From positions 30,224,316 to 30,288,315 of the forward strand of contig CM077832.1 of assembly GCA_039720395.1 (NCBI GenBank): a stretch of 64,000 bases of DNA, in the 5' to 3' direction. The translations under genes were made by a program, and so were the position numbers. The stretch comes from Liquidambar formosana (lineage: Eukaryota > Streptophyta > Magnoliopsida > Saxifragales > Altingiaceae). Positions 1-11,453 of the stretch are shown here, piece after piece. The notes under the pieces are model-generated. The model was not told where the DNA came from and did not search any database. It saw only the letters and a list, made by a program, of their open reading frames with translations. Position 1 is the stretch's first letter; every line of letters begins with the position of its first letter.

Positions 1-1035
1 AGTGGATGGGCTCCATGTGGCAAAGAAAAAACATGAACAGATGTGATTCGCTGCAAGGATTTCACGCCTAAAGGTTACGACATTAACACTTTGACACCAA
101 ACTCATATTCCGAATCCCAACCGTTCGTGCTTCTCCCCTTGCCACATGACGCCCATCCACCGGTAATTGCACCAACTGTGCTAAATCCAAATCCTTAAAC
201 ATAGACACCAGAAGAGTGACAAGGCTTCAACAGAATCCAAGCACACATCTCAAAAAAGTCTAATCTTTGATATGGTGATGGTGCCTTCAGTATCTATACG
301 CAAAAAAATTTGGGGTATAAAGTATTCCGTAGTTACTAGCTGATGAAGTTATGTAGCCATATAACAGAACATCAAGCAGAGGCTGTTGAAAGGTTGCAGC
401 AACAGTAATTAATAATTCAACCATCAAAGCAAAATACTTAAAGCTTAAAAGCATAAGCTCAAAGGAATAAAATAAAAGTTCACAAGCAGCACACTTTACG
501 GATTAAAACAGGCGCCAAATTAAATCTCTCAATAAAGCATCTACCCATCACAGACTACCTCTTATAGCCCAAAAAGACAAAAAAGACTAGCAAAAACATG
601 ATGTCATTTCTTTACTAACCTTAATTTTGTATTTCTTTTTTAATGTTCTCAAAGGTATTACTCACAAAAAAAAAAAAAAGAAAAAAAAATGTAAATAAAT
701 GAAAATGGCATGGCCAGCTTCCACGAGCCAGACCATATAAGCCCGTTGACATGGACAAAAGAAGAAAATTACGAAACATGTCAAAAGACTCGACCTTCTA
801 CTAAACAGGTTGATAAGAGGCTGCACATCAAGAACTTGATAACATGGACACATTTACATCATCGAAAGCTTTGAACCGTAGATTTCTGCTGGCGGGCTGA
901 TTCCCCTTGCACGCGATATGACTCTGGATAAATGGCAAAAATTGCTCACAATTACATGTACAGCATCAAGCATCTTACGATATACTTTACAAGTCCCCCG
1001 CGAATCATTGTAGGGTGATTCATGCATCTCTACTC
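1..1035. other. Intergenic, downstream of the WD40 gene
   Basis: No supported gene. The part next to 1035 should include the WD40 3' UTR. Small ORFs at 662-853 and 854-1117 (minus) have no domain, and one is driven by an A/T-rich run near 668-688. The first 300 bases could belong to a neighbouring gene cut by the window edge, but no coding frame supports that. Confidence 0.4.
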
Positions 1036-4000
1036 CTAGAGCCTGACGGGTAATCCATAGTTGTGGAATGTCCTGATTGTTCCATCCCAACTGGCTGTCA
1101 CAATCACAAGACCCCATGTTTCTGATAGAGCTGCATGTTTGTGGTTGTTACTGAGATGCTGCGGCTGATGGTGATCATGTTCTTCAAATGGTACATCCCA
1201 AGTAGGAAGTTTCTCCTCAGGCCATGTTGCAGAGCCCCTGCATGAGCCATCCATGGAGAACCAACTACCAAGAGAAAAACGTTCCGACTCTCTGATCCGA
1301 GTAGCAGCTTCCAGTTGGTTCGGGAAGATCTTCTGTTCTGTTTCCATGCCTGACCAAGGTATTGCGACAGAAACACCTTCAAAGAAGAAATGCTCACAGG
1401 AGCGGACAGATTTGGTTTCTTTAGATGATGGGAAACATGAGCCACCACCATAATTCCAGACATAAACACGAGAATCCTCCCCAACCGAGATTATATGTCT
1501 CCCAGCTGAAGTAAACGAAGCTGACATCTGACTTCCTGACTTCCGAAGTCCTGTAATATTAAATAAAGAAAAATAATGTTTTAGAAGTCCATCCTATAGC
1601 ATAGGGAAACACAAAATGGTTGAACACATTGTAACTCATACGAGTAAGTTAATTGACATACATTGTACAGACGAATAAAATGCCCATTATTAAAATAACA
1701 AGATATACAATGGATTGAACAACCAAGAGTGAGAAATCCACGCATTATCCTCCTCTAGAAACAGCTGTTCAGGATAAGGGGAAGGCAATGTTACTAAAAT
1801 CTTGTGATACATTCAAGTAATGATTTTACATACAATGTATTTGTAAGCTGTAAATTAGTAGATGGGGCACATCATTTCATGTTTAGTATGAGTGGTTCTA
1901 GTAAAATGCACATGGAGCAACTGTCTTCACAAAATAGTGACTTATCATTTAAGATGTGCATGCACATAAAGGCTGCAGAAACTTCCAAAGTCCACCGGTG
2001 CTTTGCAGAAGGAAAGGGCATATATATTACAGACTTGATTAGGGAAAAACGCTTGTTCATATATGTCTTGGTGGAGAAAACAAAATTAAAAAATTAAACG
2101 ACCCAAAATAGTCCTCTCATGCCTGAAAGCATATTTAAGTACTTGGAATTTACAGGAAGCATATACAAAATTAACAGGGTTTGTAGCTAAGTTTTCAGAA
2201 AATGGCTATTCAGACTTACAGAATTAGAAGCATACATGGAACAATGGAAGTGAGGAATGGTTTAAATTCTAGTAAAAGAATCTGAAATTGAACTCACAGC
2301 TTTTTAAAATCTGCTAAAAAGCAAAATATAAAACATTCTAAACTCATCAAAGTTCAAATATATATTAAAACAAGAAAATCAATTGGTTGATCGAATGACT
2401 CCGGCAATGTGTAACATCAAAGGAACATCAGATTACTAAGACCACCATAACAGGCCATCCAAAATGGTAGCTATGAAGTGGGAACTATTAAAAGCCAGAA
2501 ATCTTTCCAAACATACACAGAAACTTTGTGAAGGAAAATGACTACATGAATCAAGCAGTCCTGAATCTTGCTATGTTTCCGGATGACGAGAAGGTCCACT
2601 CAATAAGTACAGATTCAAACGCCAACAAATCAATCAAATTCTCTAGGAACAGAGTATAGAAGGGGTCATTAATGCATTCGGAACAGTCGATTCCAATCAT
2701 CAAAATGTTGAGCATCAAAATGTATCCAAGCATCAATACATACATCCAAAAACAAAGAATTGAGTGCAGAAAATTCAAATTATGAAAACATTTCAAGGTT
2801 GTATTGTGGTAAACTATTTGCTTTTCCCTTAATGGTTATGTTGTGATTAAGTGCAAACAATATCTAGAATAAATTTGGAAGATGATGGTTGGAATGGAAA
2901 GTAGAACTTTCAATGAGTAATAATCTTCAAGAAAAGAACTAGATATTATAGGATTCGCTACCTCTGTATTTATGGACAATGTCAATCCCATCGAATATTC
3001 GAACTTTTGAATCTTCTGAAGTTATCATAACTCTTTGAGATTGTCCATGGGAAAACTGAAAGGAAATGACACCTCTATGTTAATATATGAGCAAGATTAA
3101 AACAACATTTATATGTATTTATAAAATCAAGAGCTTCAACCTCACCTGGATTCCAGTAATTTTATTGCCAGAGGTTTTCTTTTTACCCTGAATATGGATC
3201 TGTGCATGCAACTGGAGATGGTTGCCTACACCATCAAAAAACTAATTTAGGTACTCCAAGGGGAAAATGCCAGTTGAGATTCAAAATAAATTAATAAGAT
3301 TTTCCTATGCGGGAGAAGCATGCACCTGATGATACATAGAAACGGCAAGTGCCTGCGATGGAACCAACTATGAACCCCTGCTTGCATAAGGATTAAAACA
3401 TAATTACCATCATGAATGGATCTTTCCAAAGAGAGTACTGTATTAATCTTAGAAATGAGAGTATAAATTCATTGCAAGATCGAGCATTCAGAATCATACA
3501 TTCCCATCTGGCTGGTAACATATAGCAGTTACTACATCCCGCACATCAGCCCATTCAACAACTCGTCCCTCTGACACTCCCCAAATTCGTGCTTTTCCAT
3601 CGATGGAGCCACTGATGAAGTAATTGTCATCAACAGGATTGAACTGAATGCATGTCACTGATTCCATCCAAAAAAGAAACACTATTACATTTCTGAATAT
3701 TGCAACATATACTGGATTGAAGGGACAAACAATAAAAATATATGAGATGACTTCAACTAAACAAAAAAATAAATTATGAACCAACTGCAAAGAAAAATTA
3801 TAAACATCAGATGAGTAGTTTGAGTACTGTCGTATTTACCATAGTTATTGTGATGGAAAACATTGAGACACTCATTGCAACCCACTTGCCACAGACAAAC
3901 AGTTTTATCCTTGGATGATGAAAGAAGACACTGCAAACCAACATCCAATTTAACTTTTTATCAAACACAGGCAAATACATTCTTTATCTAAAAATAAATT

Positions 4001-5014
4001 CAAATCAAAGTAATATAAATTGTTAAGTCTGCATTGACTCACATTAGATTTGGACCAAGCCAGGTCCAAGACATCACTGGTATGGCCACGAAATTCTTGC
4101 ATTGGGGACTCTTCAATCTGAAAAATCTTATCAGGAATGACAACCGATGCATGACTCGACTTCCTTCTTCCAAGACTGGACTTGCCTTCTTTTGATTTGC
4201 TACCAAAGTTACCTTCGGCAGTTGAATACTTGCAAGAGGCATCCGCCGATGTAACATGCCAAATGCGAACAACCCCATCTTCACCACCACTGGCTAGATA
4301 CTGGCCATCTGGACTAAACTTCATTGTCCAGATGAACCCCTTGTGAGCTTGAAATTCTTGTCCAATGTAGACCGCAGTGAACTCCATGCACCTTTTCTTG
4401 TTCTGCTGCACCTTCATTCTATTTATCTTGGGTGTTTTAGGAATCGGTTCTGATACCTCGGAAGGCTTAGGTACACATATACCTCCTTTCCCCATCTTCT
4501 TCTTTAGAAAGCGCCTCCACCAACTCGTCATTTTCTTCTTATCGACATCATAATTCCTACATTCTTCTACAAGTCCTTGTGCTTCTTTATATCTGAATTC
4601 TTCAACAGAAGGGGAAAGCCCAGTAGTTTCCCCCTCAAATTGAAGGTCTACTCTGTCAGAATGGTGTTGCTCCAATTCATCAACCATAGTATTGGCTTCT
4701 CCATCCACTTCCCTTCTACTATACATCAAATTTTCGTCTGCCCTGTTAATTGGAGATGCCCAAGAACTCGGGACAGCGCCACTGGAGTCTGTAATCCTTT
4801 CTAAGGTCATCTCATGATGCTTAGGAGTAAATTCAACAAAACCCATTCCACGTAGAAAGCTTTCCCGTCGTTCTTGAACACTTCCTGGCACATTCCTCCA
4901 AATTTCATAATCTAACTGACTGACCACTATGTCTTCTCTCACAGCGGAATCTTCAGAGGACAAGCAATCGACAGAATCAAAGAAGACCTCTTCTCCCCCA
5001 TCAAATCTCAGCAT
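1036..5014 (-). CDS. WD40-repeat protein, WDR44-like, 7 coding exons
   Basis: Spliced gene. Coding exons in order are 5014-4043, 3930-3840, 3657-3500, 3377-3326, 3225-3146, 3055-2962 and 1550-1036. Every intron has GT..AG ends and the phases join cleanly, giving 654 codons including the stop (653 aa). The first intron opens with a perfect GTGAGT. Residues 1-220 are acidic, with a basic patch (WWRRFLKKK) near 170. WD units follow: [20 protein letters not shown] with VRIWHV (about 222-255), [11 protein letters not shown] continuing across intron 1 to [27 protein letters not shown] with ARIWGV, then [33 protein letters not shown] and a last one ending SWDGTIRTF. This order is typical of plant proteins annotated 'WD repeat-containing protein 44-like'. 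A beta-propeller scaffold role is known for the family; the partner is unknown. Exon edges come from consensus splice sites and reading frame; there is no transcript. Intron 6 is unusually long (1.4 kb). Confidence 0.9.
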
Positions 5015-5700
5015 GTCTTTTACTTAAGACCAATATTCCACATCAAAACCCACTCTCCTAACACTTCCTATGTGCAATCAGAGAAACCACCTACAACCCT
5101 TTTAATACCCACAAAGCCCCATATCACGGACCGAGTTTCACTCGATGACTACGCGAAAACAAGGTGACCCATAGCAAGCAATTCAACAAACAATGTGACC
5201 CACAGTAAGCAATTCAACAGAATATAATCAATCCCATAGGTGGTTTCAACAATGCAAGGAAGGGTTCAGGGTACCAACTACCAACCCAAAGAGAACACCA
5301 ATAAGCGCATTCTAGTGCTTTTAAAAAAAGGAGGTCCCAATACACATGTAAAACGATACTCAAAACCCGGAAAATGTATCAATAACCAAATGGAGGAAAC
5401 AGAGACCAAAGCTTCAAGGTTCAAGGACTATACCTCGGTATCCATGTAAAGCAAACAGCCCAATTCAACACTTATCACCGACCCTTCCTATGATTGTGGC
5501 CTTCTACAGCATGTCCAAGGTCAATTTCACACCCCATAAACAAAGTGAAAAAAAATACCCCGAACTCTTCCAGTGCTTTGTATTGGAGCCTAATAGCATT
5601 ACAGGGGTTGGCATTGTATATAGAGAGAAAGAAAGACAGAGAGAGAGAGAGAGAATGGCGGAGAAAGGAAAGGTGCAGTTGAACTATGAAGGGTGTCTAC
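5015..5700 (-). promoter_or_regulatory. 5' leader and proximal promoter of the WD40 gene
   Basis: This is the stretch upstream of the WD40 start codon. On the minus strand it carries a pyrimidine (CT) microsatellite at about 5624-5655, of a kind common in plant core promoters and 5' leaders. A possible leader splice donor (GAG|GTATAG on the minus strand) lies near 5430, so the leader may contain an intron. Short plus-strand ORFs here have no recognisable domain and overlap the GA repeat. No TATA box was assigned with confidence. Confidence 0.35.
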
Positions 5701-8177
5701 GTGTAGGAGATATAGCTGTTTATGTAAGGCCTCGAGATCTGTGGTGGGTATTTGCAGCGCACGAGCGACAAACACGAGCGGCGCGGCCCGGGAAACAAGA
5801 CGCTAGTGTCCTGTTTCTGTAACTCTGTTTTTTTTTTTCCTTGTGTATCTGTGACAAAAAGTAAATTAATTTCAGAAAAAACCCAATTAAACAAACTTTA
5901 GATTATCAATTAAAATTTCAGAAAAAACCCAAATGAACCTAAAATTTTCAGATACATAATGAGAGAATTCAAATATGAACCTGAAATTAAGATACCCAAT
6001 TGAGGAAATTTAATTTATATGTTAAACTTAATAGAAATCACTTAGAAAAAAAATAATTATTATTCAAGTCCGTACAGTTGTGGGGCAATTAGTTTTTTGA
6101 AACTTTCTAAAAGCATTAATGGCGAAAACAAGAAACATAATGCAGAAAACGAACCAGCCAGGCTGTGATAGTAGCTTGGTATAGCTGCAACAGAGAGAGA
6201 GAGAAAGAGACGGAGATGGAGGGAGAGAGAGAGATTGAACCTCTCTCTAGAACCTCTCTATCTAGTGAAAGGGATGAGAAGTCATTGCAAGGCTCAAAAT
6301 CGACAGGTGTCCACCACCAGTATCACCTAGGCTCTCTCTCTTTCTCTCTCCCTTTCTGTCTGTTATCAATCAATATACTATGTAGCTGATCCTTGGTCTT
6401 GGTGTTACTGGGGACGAGTTTTTATGCCATTAAAATCTGTTCAAGTGAGCTGTTTTGATTCTCTGTCTTTTTTTTTTTTCCTCACAATCGGTGGCCGGCT
6501 TTGTGGGTATCGTTTGCGGGTAATCCAAAGAGGGAAAGAGAGAGGGAGAGAAAAAAACAAAGAAGATAAAAGAGTACATTTGAATTTGAAACTTTGGATC
6601 CTGGGGTTTGGACTTTACAAATATATATGATGAAGAGTTCATATACTGATGGGAATATCAATACCTCGGCTCGTGTTTGTCTCCATTTTCTACCATCCAA
6701 AGCTTTGAGAGTTCATCTTCTTCAGATCATTTCATATGGGTAGCATCTCTTTTTTTTTTTCTTCCTCTTCTTCTTTTTAGAGAGAGAAGAGAAGCAGTTT
6801 TGAGAGATTGTGTCTGTGCAAGAGAGATGAAACTCACTTTGATTTTAAATATATACGAGGCTTGTTTACTCATATCTATCTGCTAGAATCATATATCATG
6901 CAAAATACGATCGTTTTATAATGTAATATAAAGAGCCTAAGTGCCTAACCGATCGACTATTCGTTGTTTTTAACTTCAAAAGTAAAACCACCGAAATCTC
7001 CAATCTTCTAAAGGATAGACGGCGAAAGAGGAAACGTGGTGCTGTGCTGATGCCATTCTGTGTTGTGTACTGTGTGATAATTACAGACTTCTGAACGGTG
7101 GCAATCACAGGTTCCAAGTATCCCACGACTCATACAGCACGTGAGTATGCTGTGCGCATGGAGAAAAACATATATGTAATTGGGATGATAATCAGGTAAG
7201 TACTGATATAATTTAGGAGAAATTAGCGATGCAATTGCCTTATTAAAGTTAATTCCCAAGAAGGATGCTTTGACTGTCAACTTGTTTTTGTTTGTAATAG
7301 TATATAGTAAAGTCAGTAGTCAGTTTGTTATAAGTCAATAGTTGGAGGAATTACTGCGAGAGGGTGGAATGCATTGGTAATTTCTCCTATAATTTATATC
7401 AACATTCGCATTGGGAGTTGTACTTTATGCATTAATAGGATCAATATAAGAGGTACAACTTTTAATGTATGGTACTGATATAACCTAGATCAATATATGC
7501 TGATGATAATATAATTGTATGTAATTATGATACAACCAGCTAAAGTGATATCACAAGTCAACAAAAGTTATGCAAAGGCATGTCTATCTTACATGTTTAT
7601 TTTAATTTTTTTAATTAAAGTAGAGAGCAACAATATCTCTAAAAGGTTAATTATCTGACTTTATAAAATAGATAACCCTTTTGAAGTTCTCCAAATATAA
7701 TTAACCCTCTTGAATCTCTTAACTGGAATAGAGAAAGGATAGCTAGTCCTATAAAGAAAAAATAGCTAACTTTGTTAGAACAGTCACTCGAATAAAGAAT
7801 TCTCTATTTTAACTAATCCTATAAGAGAATTCTTTTGTCTCTTTCAGTTAAACAAGGAAGAGCTCTTATTAAGTCCTTCAAAATAGAGAAAAAATAACTA
7901 GTCTTATTAGAGGTGCTCGAGTATGCCCATTCTTCGTATACTTTATTAGCTTGTGATATTATTGATATGATATATATCACATTTACTAGCAAAGGTAATG
8001 ATATTGGACTTTTTTTAACAGTCTTACTAATCCCAGCCAATGATGTGTCATGAAAGCAAAAGTGGACTAAAGAAACCTAATAACTTTAGTCTCAATTTTT
8101 TATGACACCATCATGAAAATTATTTTAGGGTATAATTTTAAGGCTCAATGGCATTTTCCAAGTTATAGCAGTGGGGG

Positions 8178-8230
<53 letters not shown>

Positions 8231-8764
8231 GATAGAACAGAGGGACAAAGGTCACAGAGGTCGCTCCAGGGTACACCTCCACTAGTGAATGTGGGAGGTG
8301 ATAAGATGGATCATAGTCCACCGCATCCCTTACTGACCGTAACTTTCGAACCTTCCAAAAGACACTTTGTCTGACACTTGTTTCAATGGACCCCATCTCC
8401 GCCGTTGATCTGAGCCAAGGACAGAGACAGGCTGTCATTTCTGGGTCCATGCTTGCTTTCATATATATTCTATGGATTAGTTTTTTTTTTGCTTTGCAAA
8501 TGTAATGAGTTAGGTTTAGGGTAGGATTATTTTCACTCTTTCTTATTCAATCCATATTTTCCGTCTTATTTTTAGACATTTTTTTTTTCCACTTTTACTC
8601 ACACAAAGGTGTGAATTTAGCACAAAAATATGTGAAAATAGACCCATCCTTAGTTTTATGACCCTCTACTTGAGCTTTGTCCATGCTACGTAATGTCTAT
8701 GTAATGTCTATGACATAATTCTTTGTCACATTAGCATGCATTTTCCTTCTTTTTCCATTATAAT
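5701..8764. other. Intergenic, AT-rich with GA/CT tracts
   Basis: No supported gene. Holds purine or pyrimidine tracts around 6190-6240 and 6330-6360, and poly-T runs near 6470 and 6750. The stretch 7620-7920 repeats short motifs around AATAGAGAA and AACTAGTCCTA in both orientations, which looks like a decayed transposon. Small ORFs are low complexity. Confidence 0.4.
8178..8229. repeat. Compound (GT)n(GA)n microsatellite
   Basis: About eight GT units run directly into about eighteen GA units. It gives rise to spurious ORFs on both strands. Confidence 0.95.
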
Positions 8765-9350
8765 TGTAATACCCGTAATTTTTAAATAAGGTATTAAGGG
8801 TTGAATCTAAGGTTAACGTAGTTAATCCCTTGATTTGACGGATGATTACATGCATGGGTAATGCATGTGTATGATATTATGATGTTGGATGTATTTTGAT
8901 GCTTGTGTTGGTGCATTGAGTATCTTTCGGGTGCGTTTAGCCTTATTTGCAACTTAAGGGTTTAAGCTGCTGAAATTTGGCTAAGTGTGGAAAAAAAAAA
9001 AAATGAATTTTCGTAAATCTTCGTTTTGAAGGATAATTTTTGGCGGTAATGGGAGTTTATAATATTATAAGACATTGGTGATTTTATGGGATTTTATTAG
9101 CATGTTTGGATTGGGTTCCACACATGTTTGTTTTAGGAAAATCTGTCGGGAGACGGATTTTGTACTAAAACTTGGAAATGAGATTTTGATATATTGGGTA
9201 TTTGATTTTTTTGATATTTTATTTGGATTCAAATGGGGGGTTATTTGCTTATTTTCATTAAATAACTTAAAGTAAAAGGATAATATAAAAATGGAGAAGA
9301 TTTACTTAAATGTTTTTAATGAAATAAGGCAGTGTATGTGCTGAAGTGGA

Positions 9351-9488
9351 TGTAGTTGACTACAAGTGCTATGTAGTCGACTACAAGTCATGATGTAGTC
9401 GACTACATCTTTCATGTAGTCGACTAAATGGGTCATTTTAGCATTCTGGAATGTTTAGTCGACTACACATTGCATGTAGTCGACTATA
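9351..9488 (+). promoter_or_regulatory. Cluster of six 14-bp palindromes in LTR U3
   Basis: TGTAGTCGACTACA or one-to-two-base variants begin at 9351, 9372, 9394, 9415, 9454 and 9475. The start-to-start spacings are 21, 22, 21, 39 and 21 bp. Two copies (9372 and 9394) are perfect 14-bp palindromes; all share the core TAGTYGACTA. The last site lies about 65 bp before the TATA box of the solo LTR, where retrotransposon enhancers sit. The binding factor is unknown. Confidence 0.8.
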
Positions 9489-9553
9489 TCACTCGGATTT
9501 GGCCAAAATCCATGTTTTTAAGTGGTGAAATGACGCATATGCCCCCACCCCTT

Positions 9554-9560
9554 TATATAT
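9554..9560 (+). promoter_or_regulatory. TATA box of the solo LTR
   Basis: TATATAT in the context CCCCTTTATATATACCC, followed about 45 bp later by a GAGAGA-rich leader. The position fits a U3/R boundary. Confidence 0.6.
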
Positions 9561-10671
9561 ACCCTTAAGCCCGATCTTGGAGGCTTGATTTCTGGTTTTG
9601 GCTTGGGAGAGAGCTAGAGAGAGAGAGAGAGGACGTGGGGGAGAGAATGGGTGTTGGATGAGTTTCTTTCCTCAATTTCCATGGGGTTTTTGCATTTTTG
9701 GGTACTTTCTCTCCATTTCCAGCTAGGGTTCACTCTTGGATGGCATGGGGGAGCATCATTCATGGCATTTGGAGTTAGGGTTTTTTGTTTGGGCTCATAC
9801 ATGTGTTCTTGGAGCTTGCTCTTGGTGGGTTGAGCTCGGATTTCGTGAGATTGGGCATAGATGTTCATCCTCACCAATTCCTTTGCATTTTAGAGGTATT
9901 TTCTCACACTTAAGGGTTAGGGTTTGTATTCTTTTTAGGGTTTATCAACTCATTCTCACATTTATGGGTTTATTTATGCATATTGGGTGTTTTGATGGTG
10001 GTTTGGAGTTGGAACCTCCATTATCTTCATCAACTAAGGCGTTTGGGAACTAGGGCTTGGTTTTGGAGCTTGCATGTGCACGCTAGGGCTTGGATTTCAC
10101 ACCCACAACACACAAGGATGCATTTTCCACACATTTGGTTGAGGTAGGTGCAATTTACATAGGGTTAAACTATTGACATGATAATATGGTATATATTATC
10201 ATAGTATTTGGTATTCTTGGGCCTAGAATATGTATATAAATGATGTGTGGAATAAATCTTGGAATAAGATTATGTGTATTTGATAACATAAATGGGATAT
10301 TATGTTTATTTATGAGCTTGGGTTATTTTATACATTCTATGGAATAGAGATGTATGGATTTTATGGTTAATTTATATATTAATTGATGTTTTTTATTATG
10401 ATTTCAAGGCTATAATCATAATGAGAGTTTATGTTGTTTATCATCATTTTGGGTATAATTATGATGTTATTTGATTATGGGTTATATACCATATCTTGGA
10501 GATGATTTTGGTTAAAAATCATGTTATGGTTTATTGCATTGCATGTTGGGCATAATCATGCATTAAATGGATTTAATGAATACTGGGTAAAAGTATTGCA
10601 TAAAAAGGGGTCATTGGAATTGGACTACTTGCAGTCAATGGGACTTTGCGGTGTTTTCCATTCCTTTGGTC

Positions 10672-10758
10672 CTGGGGTACTTTCCGGTTCCAGGTAGGAA
10701 CCCTTGTGTTCCCGAATCAGAGGCTACTTTCCGGTTCCAGGTAGGAACCCTTGTGTTG
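10672..10758 (+). repeat. Short tandem duplication inside the solo LTR
   Basis: The block TACTTTCCGGTTCCAGGTAG plus the following AACCCTTGTGTT occurs twice, about 50 bp apart (near 10678 and 10728). It is a local duplication within the LTR with no coding meaning. Confidence 0.8.
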
Positions 10759-11453
10759 TCCTCTTGGAGGTTGGGTTTAAATCCTCCGTTTCCGCGCGAA
10801 GACTCCTGCGGGAGTGGTTGGTAATTAATGGAATTAATGTAAATTGGACATGAGTCACATGCATTTGGTATCATGCATTATTCATTTTAAGTTATGGATT
10901 ATAACTTATTTCGGATTTGTCATATACTTGGTTAGTATATACGGTTTTAAATGATATAATTGGTTTTAATTATATCATTGCTTTAGTTTACTATGTTAAA
11001 TTGTATCTACTGAGTCATCGGACTCACGCCTATTATTTTAAATGTTTTTCAGCATTACAGGATATGAAGTTTACGCGGAGGCATACTTAATTGGGATTTA
11101 TTAATGTATTTTCATCGGGAGAATATGTATTTCATTAATTTTATTGGGGCCGATGGCCAATGTAAATGTAAATTATATCAGGGTTGTAATTATAATTATT
11201 TAATGTTGTATACGTGGAATGCGATGCATGGGATGATACCACTTCCATGGATGACAGGGAATTTTATGTATGGATCTTTATAACAGGTTTCTCTCGATGG
11301 TATGTCCTATCTACGGATGGGTCATGCCGAAAATTTTTAAAATGGTTGAGGTTTTAACACGTGTCATCCATGTTTTATCAAAGGAATTGTTAAAGAAAAA
11401 GCTTGTTTTATTATTTTGATCACGGCTTAATTAATTTGGGTCGTGACAATAAT

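Larger units (their letters stand above)
8765..11448 (+). mobile_element. Solo LTR of an LTR retrotransposon (2,684 bp)
   Basis: Begins TGTAATACCCG and ends GGGTCGTGACA, so it has canonical TG..CA ends. It is flanked by a perfect 5-bp target-site duplication, ATAAT, at 8760-8764 and 11449-11453. No internal domain, primer-binding site or second LTR is present, so it is a solo LTR left by LTR-LTR recombination. In plus orientation it contains a palindrome cluster (9351-9488), a TATA box (9554-9560) and a GA-rich leader starting near 9605. A Ty3/gypsy origin is likely from LTR size and end sequence, but this is inference. The small ORFs inside (for example 9736-10053) are not considered real. 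Confidence 0.88.

Noticed and set aside
5490..5822. 110-codon plus-strand ORF upstream of the WD40 gene
   Set aside because: Overlaps a GA microsatellite and the probable leader of the opposite-strand gene; no recognisable domain.
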